Shown in pieces: positions 1 through 14,500 of a stretch of DNA of 64,000 bases (the first letter of the stretch is position 1; each line of letters opens with the position of its first letter). The DNA lies in the NCBI GenBank assembly GCA_930367205.1, contig OV884009.1, positions 89,735,189 through 89,799,188 on the forward strand. The letters run 5' to 3'. The notes under the pieces are model-generated. The model ran no database searches, was not told the origin of the DNA, and worked only from the letters and a program-made list of their open reading frames with translations. This DNA is from Acanthosoma haemorrhoidale (lineage: Eukaryota; Arthropoda; Insecta; Hemiptera; Acanthosomatidae). The translations under genes were made by a program, and so were the position numbers.

Positions 1-120
1 AATTTATCTCTTATTGTCAGAACGACTATTTATGCCTTTTTACTGTCCAACAGTTCTACACCCTGCATCTTTAACTCCTGCTCCTTTGACCCATCAAAAT
101 ACAAGTAAATTATGTTATTT

Positions 121-128
<8 letters not shown>

Positions 129-168
<40 letters not shown>
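129..168. repeat. (TA)n microsatellite
   Basis: About 20 uninterrupted AT dinucleotides. The short open frame that crosses it translates to Tyr-Ile repeats and is not a gene. Confidence 0.95.
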
Positions 169-170
<2 letters not shown>

Positions 171-566
171 TCCACTTAAATTCATTAGGATATCACAACT
201 TTTATCAATACAATTTTGCCTTTTTTGATGTCACAAAGCCTTTATGTATTTTCTTGATTAAGTTAAGAATTACCTAAGACCCTAATTTTTATAAGAATCT
301 AGAGCAACCCATAGCTACCTGTTTTGTTTTTCATATTAACTCACAATGATTCATAGGCATATTAATAAAAAAAATATTAAGTTAAATCATTAATTGTGAC
401 AAACAAAACTTAAAAATAAATGTCAAATTCATATATGTCAACAAAATATTTATAATACCAATGAGTAAAAGCATATCAATATTATGGCAATCGTGAACAC
501 AGTGGAAGACCACAAGTACCTCGGAGCAGCAAAAAGTAGATATGGTAAAGTGGTAAAGTAAAGAGG

Positions 567-653
567 GTGGGGTGGTCTGAAAAGTTTCCGACCTAAAAAA
601 GCTTTTATTTATTTTATTATCATCTTCATGTTGAGGTCGGAAACTTACCTGTG
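567..653. mobile_element. Short palindromic MITE, copy 1
   Basis: About 87 bp with terminal inverted repeats: GGTGGTCTGAAAAGTTTCC at the left and its partial complement at the right, where TTCAGG is lost. The middle is a T-rich spacer ending TCATCTTCATGTTGAGGT. The same element is better preserved at 52565-52659, where a TA target duplication is visible. It is too small to code and resembles mariner-type non-autonomous elements. Its ends differ from those of the mariner at 1049, so that element is not its partner. Confidence 0.75.
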
Positions 654-1048
654 TAGTACAGAATATATGGAACAGAATTTATAAAAAAACAAAATATTGC
701 CAAGAGATGTAGAAAGACACATCTACTGCACATTTTCCAACTCTTTGATACAGAAGTGAAATCTGGGTGATATTAGATAAGTAAACAAGTATGATAAGGA
801 AAGGTTAGAGATAATGGAAATGGGACAATAGCCTTTGGAGAAGTTGGGGTTAGGAACTTTATTTAATGGAATAACACAATTATAATAATATAAATGTAAC
901 TAACAAACAATAATCATACAACATTCTTTCCTTGACAATTTTTTATTTTATTTTATTTTTTTTTTAATAACAACTTTGTTAAGATAACTAAATTAACAAA
1001 CGGTCTATATTCTTGGTCAAGGCCAGATTAATGACATTTATATGTATA

Positions 1049-2004
1049 GGAGGTTTGATCAAAAAGCAACAAGAATTTTATAATTTCATAGGCGTTATGA
1101 TTCCGAAGGATTTTTTTTTTTTTGTTTTTATCATGTTGGTTGGTACACAGGTGTCTGAAATTTGCAGCTGTTTTCAATGTTTACTTTTTTAGTAGCAGTC
1201 ACTAAGGTTACACGTGTTTTAGTGTTCTCGGCGACTTAGTTTAAAAAAAAAATGGATCAAAGAATTTGTATTAAATTTTGTCAAAAAAATGAAATCAAGT
1301 GCAGCAAAGTTTTTGAAATGTTGACAGTGGCTTTTGGTGAGTCTACCATGAGTAAAGCAAGAGTTTATGAGTGGTATGGTCGTTTTAAAGAGGGTTGTGA
1401 AGACGATGAAGATGATGATCACGCAGGGTGCCCTAACACTTCAATAAGCGACAACATCGAAGAAGTTAAGAAAATGATTCTGTACGATCGCAGAATTATT
1501 ATTAGAGAGGTTGCTGACGAAGTTAATATATCATTTGGATCATGCACAGCAATTTTTTCCAAAGTTTTGGGCATGAAATGGGTGGCAGCAAAGTTCGTTC
1601 CAAAATTGTTAAATTTTGACCAAAAAAAAATATCGCGTGGATACCACCCAAGAATTGCTGCACAAAGTAACCAACAATCCAGAGTTTGTTAAATGCATCA
1701 TAACAGGTGACAAAACATGGTTATATGAGTATGAAAGGGAAACCAAGGCGCAATTTTGTTGAAAAAAACCTTGAAAAGATGACGTTTTGACACCATTGAT
1801 GAGATAAAAGAAAAATAGCTGAAGGAGCTAAGAGGTATAGCGAAAAGTGAGTTTGAAAAGTGCTTTGATGATTGGAAAAACCGCTGGCACAAGTGGATTA
1901 TATCCAAGGGAGATTACTTTGAATGAGGCAAAATAGCTATCAATGAATAAATAATTTTTTTTTAATAAAAACAAAAATTCTCTTTAATTTTTAATCTAAC
2001 CTTG
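1049..2004 (+). mobile_element. Mariner-type DNA transposon, internally deleted
   Basis: The left end (GGAGGTTTGATCAAAAAG...) and the complement of the right end (CAAGGTTAGATTAAAAAT...) are imperfect inverted repeats of about 30 bp. Each is flanked by TA (1047-1048 and 2005-2006), as expected for Tc1/mariner. The element is about 0.95 kb, against about 1.3 kb for an intact mariner. The shortfall lies in the catalytic part of the transposase. It lies left of the last XRN2 exon found, so it is in an XRN2 intron or just downstream. Confidence 0.85.
1252..1925 (+). pseudogene. Mariner transposase relic (irritans-like)
   Basis: The first 125 or so codons (MDQRICIKFC...) match the paired helix-turn-helix DNA-binding half of mariner transposases, with the GSC and KFVPKLLN motifs. 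An A-run near 1621 shifts the frame. After the shift the first catalytic Asp is readable as TGDKTW (normally TGDETW). The sequence then jumps, with stops, to the C-terminal DDWKNRWHKWI...GDYFE segment at about 1865-1925. The second and third catalytic Asp regions are deleted. It cannot encode an active enzyme. Confidence 0.9.
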
Positions 2005-2391
2005 TATATCTCTGTTCTCTAAGGATGTGGGTTGGTTCAATTGGGGGTAATACAATATTTTTAGGCATTATAAAGTTGTGTTATTTTTCAATTTTTATTG
2101 GTGAAATAACAATTTCACTGATTGTTTCTGACATTGAGGTCACCAAAAACATGCATATGTTTATTTATTTTAAATATCTTTCTTAAACTGTCTTAGATTA
2201 ATTTATTAGAAGGGATATATAAAAGTTGTGTGACAAGTGAACGTCAACTGTAACTGCTTTAGATTAATTGAGGTCTATAATTGGACAGGTGTGGGGGAAT
2301 ATCAGATCAGATCAATAACAAACAATAGGTAATAAGTAGAGAAGGAATGCAAGCATAGGCTTAAAGAGTAATATAAATTATTGATTATTAC
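2005..2391. other. Non-coding stretch downstream of XRN2 exon 9
   Basis: AT-rich, with no coding frame or repeat that I recognise. It is presumably XRN2 intron, because exon 9 ends in a good donor site and the conserved segment expected next (GCASWKWYYP-like) is absent from 1-2391. Confidence 0.5.
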
Positions 2392-2574
2392 CTGGTAATA
2401 GTATTTTAAAACCCAGCATAGTCCAATGACATATTCAAAGCCTATTTTGTGTCTTTGGCTTGGATTATTGCCTTCTATATTGAATTTAAGGTTATAATAT
2501 CTGTCCTTATAACCTCTTTCCCAAAGTTTGACCTCATCAACTGGTTCTGGTTCATCTTCAAGAACAGCATCTCC
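2392..2574 (-). CDS. XRN2: XRN2 exon 9 (last in window)
   Basis: Sixty-one codons, residues 432-492. After [20 protein letters not shown], the segment [10 protein letters not shown]...[11 protein letters not shown] matches the start of the XRN conserved C-terminal region. It ends in CAG/GTAATA, so the coding sequence continues to the left. No matching next exon occurs in 1-2391. Confidence 0.93.
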
Positions 2575-5500
2575 CTTTGAGAAAATGATAACTTCATGTT
2601 AATTTAATAATAATAATTAACAGTATTTAACATTACTAATAATAGACAAAATAACAAACCTTCATCATATTATGTAACAAGAACATATCATTAAACTCAA
2701 ACGTAATAAATAAACAAAATTAAGCATACATAATACAACACTGCTCAATGGGCTGATGCTGCTAAAGCAGAGGTGAAACTTTGCATCAACAGAAGGCTTG
2801 CCCTAGACTGAATTCTAGGCACTACAGAATCTTATTTTTGAACCCAGTAAGAAAGCAGAACCATACTCAGCCCTAGGTCAGAATGCATGAATACTTTATA
2901 TATTGTTATATTGATTTCTAATTACAACACATAAAAATTCTAACTAATTCCAACCATATAGACAATGATTTGTAAGAACATACAGTATTTATAGCAACAA
3001 TTTTATTTCTTTTCTAAGGCACTTTGTAAATAATATAATTTATACTTTCTTTATGAGGGCAAGGCCTGTATATTTCCCTTATTTGGCCTAATCAATTTGT
3101 ATTGATAAACTTTTAGATATTTGCAAATCTATTGTTATCACATATTAGTTAACCCCCAAAAAATGAATTTTAATATTTTATCAAATAGTCTATATATGAA
3201 TAATTGTTAACTTTGTTGTGTCAAGGAAGATCACTTCAAGAAGTGCCATTATCTTATTATCCAATTTAATAATTTTGTATTAAATAAAAAAATACATTAA
3301 AAACATCACTTCATTTTACTAAGTCCTAGCCAATTGCTATATTTGAACTGGAAAAATGGGGTGACCTGTTCAACGTGCAGAATAGATACTTATTATAATT
3401 ATTTCTATTGATGAATAAGTTTTATCCTATCACTTCTTTTGGTGTAATTTATGATTCAATTATTATTCTAAATTATGAATAGTAGCTTCTTATAATTTAA
3501 TTACCTGTTTTATACGTGTAAGACAAAGAAAGGTGACTATGCCAGGATACTGTGACTGGTTAGTAATTATATCAATACTTAAAATTATTCTGGATAGAAT
3601 ATATAATGAAAACCTACTAAACATTCTTACCTTTTAGAATATGTTCTCTAGATAGTATTTTATTTAAAACTAATATTTCTAATACCTCTAATCATAATTT
3701 TATCAAATATCTATACTATGTACGTTATTCAGATTACTTTAGTATTATGAATTGTAAATTTGGGGGTAGAAAAAGAAATTTTAGATGTTACAATTAAGAG
3801 AAAATTGTGTAACTATGAAGAGTAATCATTAAATTAAAATGAATAAATGCCATCTTAGCTACAGAAAGTGAAATAAAACCTAAGGCAGACAAATGCATTT
3901 TTCAGCAAGAATAATTGAGCAAATGGACACATACTCAGCAATAAGGCCAATGAAGTGGTTAATATTCTGTTAAAAGACTAGTTTCCTATTGGCCTACAAG
4001 ATATCAAAGGTCAGGTTCTAATTTTGAATAGGCAAGTATTTATCAGAGACAGTCTACTGAGAACATGTTCAGCTATTAGCTGGCAATGGGTTAGACCAGA
4101 TCAAGACTTGTTGATTAATATCAGACTTTTTTTTATCATTAAGTTTTAAACTTATTCATAACTTTAAATGTTCAAATATATTAAAAAAAAAAACTAAACT
4201 TTTCTGGGTAAACTTATTCATATAATTTATTTATCAATTGATTATACATAGAACTACAAAATATTACCGGATCCTTATTATTTTCCATCAATTTTTGTTG
4301 CAACTCTTGTAACTTTCTTTGTTTCAACCTATTTTTGAACATTTTTTCATTATGCTGCCTTTTTCTAAATATTTCATCTTCTAGACTGCCAAGATCGTTC
4401 ATAATTAGCTGTACCCTCTCCAGGTTAACATCACCACTGTTAGTCAAAAATCCCTGAAAAAAGTAAAAAGTGACCTAATTTAATAATAAAATTTATAATA
4501 TTACATAACGCAAACTAATTGTAATAATAAAAATAACTAAAGATATGTTGAAGTAGTAGTGTCTTGAGTGTACCCATCATTGAATCACTTTTAATGTGGG
4601 TAATAGTATAATTGTATAATAGTACAGTTTGTAATAGTATAAGAAAACTTGCAGTTACATGTATCACCCATCACTTTTTACTAGTGTATTGTTAAATGTG
4701 TAACTCACTTCATAAAGTTAAAATAATAATAAGATAGGTTAATCATAGGATTGGTGCATAGTGTATTTTAACTCATCGCATAATACATAATTTGTAGCAA
4801 TGTAGAAATGGGATAAGTAAATTAACAGTGACTTGCAATTCTGTGAAAATGCATTGTTTTAAGTTCAGCGAAATATACATAGGACAGAATGGGGCATCGT
4901 GAAAACCCTTTATTAGGCAGAGAGTCCAGATGATCAAAAAACCCTTCTTTACACTGGGTCAATTCTATGGTAGAAACACATACGAAAGAGGTGTGAAGAG
5001 ACTTTTAGTTTAAAAAAGATGGTCATAAACACCCTTCTTTATATGGGGTCGGAACAGGTCACTGCTAGGAGTGCTTGAGGAGAAGGCATATGGGGAGATC
5101 AGCTTTGGACGAAGAAGAAGAGGAATAGATCCAGAATTAAGAAGAGATGAAGAGCTTGAGGAAACTCTGATGAGGTACTGACTGGGCCTACGCTGGCTGG
5201 CTTGCTTCAATAGAGACCATCTTCAAGATACCAACCATGCGTAAAATTAAGTAAGAGACATTTTATAATAACATTAAGTTTATGAGCCAAATGTATTGTA
5301 ATCATTAATTCATTTTATTCTATTTCATTCCATTTAATTTTCATTCATAGCAAATGCATCACTTATCTTAAATTCAATTATGCCTTACTTATTCAATTTT
5401 AATTTCCAAATTTAATTCCTTCCATTGATCAAGACAAAATTTACCTTTGGAAAAAATTCGATAGAGACAAAAAATCAAACCATCTTATCTTCATGCCAAT

Positions 5501-8500
5501 GCAGTACGCTCAGTTTAATAGATCAAGCAAATCATGTATTTTGACTAATTAATATAATTAACTAACTAATTAATATATAATAGCATCAAAATCAATTCAA
5601 TAATATACATTATTTTAATTATTCAACTTGAGCAAAGATGCATGTTTCTCCAGGTAAGGTAGGTGAAAATATATATGTATCGATAGATAGATATAGAATT
5701 TCTTTTATTTTTATAAGTATTTAAAATACATTTCCATGGAACTGAATGTAGTAGTACGTAGTATATTGAATTTCTTTTCTACACTAACAAGTGTTTAGTG
5801 GCAATCAATACGGTTATTCACCAATAACCCATGATTAACAATTAATTAATCAATTAATAGAAATAAATTAAATTTCACTGGCTTAATATACCACCTGCAC
5901 AGGTGTTAACAACTGTTACAGTATAAACTAAGAGAGCACTGGAGCGGGAATACTAAACTAGTGCCTAAATTAAATGGAAAAAACAGCAGAAACCAATCAG
6001 CAAAAGACCTAGTCTTTGTATCCGGTAAAAGAAGATTATAAGAACATTAATTGAAAATTTTGACTAAAAGTCGAGGGAGTTGAAATATTTAATCATGTTG
6101 ACAAAAAGATTATTATTAACGCTTAAACAACATCCATGATCAAAGTAACAAGACAGCAGGCTAATTTACTAAGTTCCATCTAATGACTTAAAGGTCATTA
6201 CTACTCTCAATCCACCATAGTGATACATATTTAGCCTCTTGGATGTTAAATTTTAGGGAAACTACTATATCATAATAGTCTATATTATAATGAATTAAAG
6301 ATATATCTTTGGATTAATGGATATAAAAACTAAGAAGGGGCCTGAGTGTTGATTCTGACCACCATCTTCTTTAAGGAGAAATATTGGCTAGAACATCATT
6401 GGTCCAAGTCCATCCAATATGACATAAAAACTTTAAAAAATATGGTGTGAGGAACTTGAAAGGACCTGGTAAAAAAAATTCTCAAAAAAATTTGGTATTA
6501 GTATTGATCCATTTGAGAATATTGAAACAAGATGTTGAAATTACCAGGATACAAAAAAGGACTTCGCGAGGGAAGCCTGAGGCAAGGAGGAATTGGTAGA
6601 GGGATACTGGGGTATGCCAAAATCAAATACTTGAAAGATTCAGGCCTGCTGCCAAACCATAGTGCAGCGCGTGCTTGGTTATTCAGTGGATGGGGTAACA
6701 AAAATAAGAAGAGAAGCGGTTGCATGAAAGGATATATCGAGCCTCCAGATGAAGAAGAAATTATAACAATCAGGCATCAATGTATGATGGGCTGCCACTG
6801 GAACAATTTATGAGCAAACATTGAGAAAATCATTCTTTTACACAAGTAAATAAAATAAATATTGGCCTGCTCCTCAAGATTTTCTTGATTGTGCAAATTG
6901 CAGATGAATCTCAGTTCTTTGATTACCTATAATATTATATCAAGATATATGACGAAATTCTAAATACGACTATTACAGCAAAGCCAGTTATACTAATAAA
7001 GATGATGATGAGGTATGTAGAATGTGTGGTATGTGTCAAGCCATTTTTATCAAAGTATGCCTTATCTTTAATTCAGGACTAGAAAGTAATGTAAGACAAA
7101 AACTGCCCACAGTCAACAAAAACTTGTTTGACATCTTTTACTGTGTTGCATCAGTTGCAATTAGGTGATTCAGTCACACTCTCTCTGATAGTAAATTTTC
7201 TTACTACGCTAAAAAATTGAGAATAAAAGAAAATTGGACCATAAAGTAATGTGGAATTTTTATCAATAATTATCAAAAACGCAATTAATTATGTACAAAA
7301 TAGTAAATAATTTACCTTTGTTGTGTAAACGGTTTTCTTGTAAAGAGTAACAAGTCTATCTATTGCCCCTTCCCGAATTTCTAATGATGGTAAATGTGGC
7401 AAGAAGTCATTTCCAACAAAAAAGCACATGAACACCCAATCATCCAATGCAAGTTCAAAGTCGTACTCAAAAGGTAATCCTGGCATTTTCAGTTCTTCTT
7501 CCAAATATTCCCTAAGGACATAAAGTCTAACAAAAATATATCTTGTTGGAGCACCCATTGGTTTATTTTCAAAGACAGAATCAACATCATCAACTAGACC
7601 TTTACATTCAGTTAGCTCATGCCCTGTAAAACAACAAAAAAAAAATAGAATTATTATTATTATTATCAATAGTAGCAGTAGTAGCATATATTAGAGAATA
7701 GTAAAGAGGAAGTTGAAACAGTACGGTATTTGTAAGTTGTCTTTTATAATCCTTATTTCACTGATGTGCATGCTTATTTATATAAAAAATGGAAAAAGTT
7801 AGATTGGGTGATTCATGGAATTCGCCCTAGCTAAAAATAAATTACAAATAGATCATGCTGTCTCAAGTTGCAGATCAAATTTAAGTTTTTGAGTTTTCTC
7901 AACAAAACAGATGCAAAAATAACCACCTGAGATTGGAATTGGGAAATAGAGGCTAAATGGGTGCATCTGTTAATTTCAAGTGAACATTAAAAAAAATGAA
8001 TGACAATCAATTTTAACTAGATTGAAATATCTTTGCTATCTATTATATATGTATTTAATTAATACTGCCTGAGGAGAAAAGGGTGGATAACAACTTAAAT
8101 GGTGAAATACATGTAATATATCTTCAATAACATAGCTTGACTAGGTAATTAAAATTAAAATTAAGGTCTTAAAAACTATTTCCTCTTTTGTGCTGATTCA
8201 GACATTAATATATCTGCCCTGAAAAATATTTCTGAGATAACAAGTTATTCATTACTTGAACGGATTGAAAGCTTATTTTTAAACATGTAATTATTTTTTC
8301 CTTATTTATGTGGTGTTTAAAGTACTTCCATAAGATTATAAGTTTCATAAAATTGGTCTGTTTGAAATGGTTTTATCAAAGATGTTTTTAAAAGAAGGAA
8401 GTTGAATCTATGAAAACACCCATAAAAATATGTGATTCTGGCCACTGAAATATATATAATAATAATTCTTACCAGTTTTTCCACAGAGGTCGCATCGTTT

Positions 8501-11500
8501 TGGTTGGTTCATAAGAAATTCTTCTCGAATAATAGTAAAATAAGGTTCGTGAGTTGCTAAGCCCAGCATTATCAAGTCAGCATCAGCGCCACACAAACAA
8601 TGATGGGTGTTTGGATTATGATCCGGGTGTGCTACAATCAAAAGAAAATTTTAAACTAAATTAGATAATAATAGAGATTAACTTTAAAACTAATTTAGTA
8701 GGAAGATTTATTATTAGTTATGTGACTTTAAATCTAAGATTTTTCCTAATATGCCTTGAATCTTATATCCCCATGGATAGTCCTATTTGATTAGGTCACC
8801 TTGGTTACTCATTATATTACAGATTCCTGGCTCAAATCTGATACCATTTCGTCTTCTATCTCCTTTCCTAATTACTCTGCTTGATCCAACAGAACATGCT
8901 ACAAGGGTTATGACCCCCCCCCCACATTCAGTATCTGTAACTGTCTTCAATCACTATATCACTATCACAATATCCTCTATTTTGTTATAAATTTTTCCTC
9001 TCACATTCTTATCAAATTATTTTTAATAAAGCACATCCTGTAATTTCATATCACTCCAAAGAAAAATATTCCATTAAAACCCATCTTCACCCCTTGATAT
9101 CTTTACTAAATGGAATCTTTTTTTTTACAAGTTCTGAAGAGTTATTTATTTTCTCTAATATGTTTAGCAGTTTTATAAGCGACATTTTCTATGGATATGA
9201 GGAAAAATCTCAGAAGGTGATTCTTGAGTGCTTTGTCAGACCTCAAGATCCCTAGACAAGTCGGTAACCAAACATCACAAAACTACATTCAAAATTAGCA
9301 GAAGCATGGCATGACAACCCCCTTAATCAGTATATCTTATCTCCAGCATAGAATATTATGTATCTGTATTCTTGACTTTTTAAATACTTATATTTTGTGA
9401 ATTTTATTATCTGTTTTCTTTTATTTATCCTACATGAATAGGCAAGTTTTAAGATCAACGTAATACATACAGAAGATCAACTTCTAAAAACTATTATCAA
9501 ACATTCTGACACTGATGTGAATATTACAAGTTCAGTGTATATAATATAAAATAATTAAATATATTATTACCCATATTAAATAATATAAACTACACATACA
9601 AAATAACATTAAAATACATTTTGATACCTCTTTGTCTCCTAATGAAATCCATGATTTTGTGTTCACCTTCTCCTGGAACACTAGCATCAGATAAAATAAC
9701 CTTGATATGTTTCCAACCGGGATCAGAGGCAAGTCTATCATGGATATAATAATTTAAACACTCGGTAAGTCGAGACATGAAAGATGTACCCTGAAATAAT
9801 AATTAAATATAATGTACCATATGACCAACAATTAATTATTTCAGAAAATTTTATCAAAGATTTAGGCATGAAATGTATCAACATTTAATAAAAATTTAGA
9901 CTTTTTCATACTAGGTCACATCAAGGTAGTTGTAGACCATTTCTTTCGTTATGATGTATTTCACAGGCACAGACCAAAAAAATATACTGACTACATTAAG
10001 TCAATTTATTTAGGTATAAAAAAAAATATGTAATATAAAAACAAAGCTAAGTTAACTAGGTTTATACCTTTCGATTGATTTAGAAAATTTTGATTCAATT
10101 AAAAAACTTCATGATTCATCCCATAAGGCTACCAGTACCCACCATCTGGTTAAGATTAAAATACAGATATTTTTGACAGCCATTTACTACTCACATTATA
10201 GTACCTTATATAAAAAATACAATTACAAAAAAAAAATAATGACAAGAAACCGTTAGTCCTATAGCTTCTGTTTTGAATTATCAGCTATTCTTTACCTAAT
10301 CTTTGGCTAACATTAAATCTACATCTTATTTGGCCAAGGTTTCAGAAATGTTAAAAATACTGCTAAATAATTAGCAAGTGTCATCTAGTAGAAATAGACA
10401 AGTAGCAAACTTCACTTTTTCTGAACACAAGTGATAATTTGTTAATAATTTACAAAACCTTTATTTAGAATTAAATTACACATGATAAAGTATCATTCTT
10501 TCTATAAAGAAACAATGTCTTACATACCTTTCAAAATCACCATAAAATCATGGTTGAATAAATAAAATATTTAATTACAATTTTACTATAGATTAAAATA
10601 TTTAATAACTTACAGGGGTGATACAATTACTATCAAAATGGGAAGATTTATCCTTTTCTGGAGGTAAATTCACACCTTTAGCTTCTAACTGAGTTCTAAT
10701 TGAGGCAATCTGATCAGCTTTTTCAGCAGTTTCTTTAGCAGCCCTAAACCTCCTAGACCTTTGCTGATTCATCTTTGCTCTAGGTGCCTGTATAAAGTAA
10801 ATACAACAAATAATTGAAGTGTAGATTTTATTATAACTCTAAAATGGTGCTGAGAACTAGAAGCATATTATACTTACAACTCCATCAACTGCAAGATAAA
10901 GAAGTTTACGTGGTCTAACGATTTTGAACAGTCTGTCGATGCACTCAAAAATTGCAACCATCATTTCATCTTCATCTCTTGGAGCTGGCCTGAAGAAAAT
11001 AAATAAATAAACATTTCTACACAAAACTTCATTGGTTTTTTTTCCTGTTTCACGCATACCAAGTTCCCCAAAAGTGAACTGCCTTTTTTCAGGAAATGTT
11101 TGCAAGACCATAAAGAAGCACAAGCATTAAGGTTAAGAGGTCAGCAGTTATGAATAAATTAAAATGTATATGTTCTTCCCAATTTTCCTTAATCATGTCA
11201 TAAAATAAATCAACAACGTAGCAGAACAGTCCAATATAAGCTGCTCTCAATGCTTTTAAATTGGCACTCAAAAACTTCCAAGTCTCTGATGAATGAATTA
11301 CAGTTGGTCACACCAAAATCATATAATATATTCATAAATGGATGTGAGTGTTCAAACATTTCAGGTATTCTACACAGTGATATGCTAGGAGCAATTTACA
11401 TCAAACTTGGTGCAAATTTGACTAATAATCCGGAAAAAAAAAAAAAAAATGGAGCCGACATTCCTAATACCTTTGGGGGGGGGGACATGTAAAAATAATC

Positions 11501-14500
11501 AAAAATGGCTGATATTTGTGTTGAGTTCATAGTTTTCGGCATTGCTGAAATGAATAGTGAGACTCCTGATGCAGAGTCCATATCCAACCCACATTCAGCA
11601 AGGAGGTGAGAAGAGGTAAAGAATAAAATTAAGTAAGGTTATTTTTTTAAGAAACCCAACAAACAGCACACAACAAGTTGTTGGAACAAAGTAAAAAAGA
11701 AAAATTGTTTTAAAACTATGCCAGTTACACGTAGGATTTCAAGCTTCCACTTAAAATAATCATGGACCTATATCTGCATGGTCGTATTTATCCTCTGTTG
11801 GCTAATCTCACATCAAGTTAGGAAATTATATCTACAAGAAGAATCGAAAGAGGAACAACAGTAATATCGGAAAAGATCCCAAATAGTACCAAGATTTAAC
11901 AGATAATTATAACACAATATTTACAAAATCTCATTAATATCAACATACAGTACAGTAGTTTTGCTACCCAAAAATAAGGATTTATTGTTTTTCTAAATAT
12001 GTGGACGAAAAAAATGCTGTCATTGTTGTATTGTAATATGCAGTAATTCTTTTCAAGCCCTTCTTAAATTTTTATTTTTTGCCTTTTTGACCTCTCTGTT
12101 ATCTAAGCCTCTGCACCTCTCTTTCCTAACCTTGCTAGCTTTAGTCCACCAGTGTCAGCCATCACACCTTTCCAGCAATTTCCTTGGTTTCCGCCCTGGA
12201 AAAAACTAGACTTTCCTTGGACAACAGCTTTTCCGAATGTAAGCTTTTAAGGGCCTTCCAAGACCACATAAAATACCACAAAGCCTAACATGTACCTCTT
12301 CTCCTGAACACAGTGCACTGTCCGGGCACACACACCTATCAAGAAACGAAGTCAGATAGATCAATGATGGTACCTCACCGACAAATTATCAAGGTCATAG
12401 ACCATCTAACTCTTTCCCCGCCACCAGGGTTAGATCTTTACAACCTCCCTCGTGACAGCGCGACAACGGTGACATATTTATTTATCTCCGATTAATTTGA
12501 CCTTTTACTTGTTCCGAACTACCCACTGGTCATGTCAATGCCTACTGCATGCTAAAAGATCCTGGGAACCTCAAGCAGGCAGTGTGATTTATCCTTGCCA
12601 ACAGACAATCGAGCCTGCAGCCATGTTCCCGGCTTTTCAACTGGTCCAATTTTTAATTTATTTCTAAACAGTATGGTTCAGTGCTCGCATCGTACCCCAA
12701 ATATTGGGTGAAAAGACATCTAGCCTAGCCACAATCAAATAGAGAAGGAACCTATGAAAATCTTAAATACATAAATAAAAAAAGATATTGTGACTTTTTT
12801 TTATGCCCTATGAAAATTTTGGGGTTGGGCTCCTAGGCTAATTTGGGTGAAATCTTAAAGGGTTATCTACGCATTACTCATATTTAAAAACATTACATAT
12901 ATAAATATATACACATATACATACTTGTTTTCTGGATGTGTACAAGGGTGAATTATTCCATTCATATCAATATATAGATTATCAAACTCCACCCCATTTG
13001 GATTTGGTTGAGAAGAATCTACATCATTGCCAGGTTCTGCCTTAAAACCAAAACATTGATGCTTTAAATTCAGGTAAAAAATACAACAAACGATGCATGT
13101 TGAAAACAAGCCAAAAGTAATTTCATACATTTTATAAATAAAAATTATACCCTAAAATAAATAAATAAAAGAATACAATGATAAATATTTTATTAGTATA
13201 AAAGTATTATTTTGGGAATACACATTGGGCAAAATGCACTGCATAGCATGAAAACTGACTTGCCTTGAAACTCGATTAGCCCACTGAGCATCGCCCTCGT
13301 CCAAGGGCTTCCTGCACGATTTCCCCTATCCACCTAAGGGTTCTAAGCTAAGAGTAAAGGTGAGCAACTCATGGCATTCTCTAAGTGACACAACCGATGG
13401 TATACCCACGCTTTACTAATATTAACATTTCCCTTTATTTTCCTGCACTTGCATAGATTGATTTGAAAATTGAACAGGCAAACTTGTAGTCTATAACAAC
13501 TTTAACAAGGTAGTCTAAATGACGCAAACAAATCTTTTCTATAGAAGAGTCGGCAAACCCCAGGCCTGCCATGGCCCAAATGAAAAGTTCTGACAAATAA
13601 CCCCTGGCACAGAAATAATTTCTTGGCATGATTTCTATTCCTCGAGTAGTAGTATGATTCACCTAACTTTTTTTTTTTGCAATATTGTGTTTGGAAGCCT
13701 TAACTTAATTGACACCTTAACACCAAACAAAGACTAATAAACAGAGCATTTATTGGGCCATAATCAAACAGTAGAGCTCACCCAGCCACAATATCAAGAT
13801 CAATATTTTGTCTCCATGATTCACAATCGCCAGTAATTGATCAGTGGAATTAATGTGGGTAGTAAAATTTGGTAATCTTAAAAATAATCTTTACATTTAT
13901 CCACATCCATAACAATACTATAACAATTTTGATTAGTTATAACTACGATCAATAGCAAGTTTGTATTCATACAAACGCAGAAAGCCTTCACATCTGAATT
14001 TAAGTTACAGTAAAATGAATATATCTTTAAAATGATCCAATAGAAAGATAACCTCACTTGAATCTACACATGGCTATAGAGCTCACCAGTAGCAAAATAA
14101 AGGATTAATATTTAAGAAAGATGGAACTAACCATTGAACTTCTGAAGTGATGGTAAAAGTTAAATTTATGAATTAAAGAAAAGAAATCAAAATTGTGAGC
14201 AATATAAATTATTTAAATGCATATAATTCTTTAGTGTAGCTGGGACAGCTTCAGATGAAATTTAACAAAACTAAAAAAAAAATCAAATTAGGAGTTTGAG
14301 TTAATTTTACAAAAATTAAAGATTTAGAAAACTAACATTGATCACAGGGTAGTGGGTTGTTTCAAACAAGAATTAATCAAGTGCAATAAAAGCAATGATC
14401 TCAATATAATGAGTTTCAGATACTCGTGTCACAGTCCAAAAGTTTAATTATAATATGTATTAAAATTAAACAACACACAAAAAACATATATTCAAGTATA

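Noticed and set aside
14..277. 87-codon plus-strand frame
   Set aside because: It is held open by the TA microsatellite and has no protein features.
5010..5210. Ser-rich minus-strand frame
   Set aside because: It comes from AG-rich repeats on the plus strand inside an XRN2 intron.
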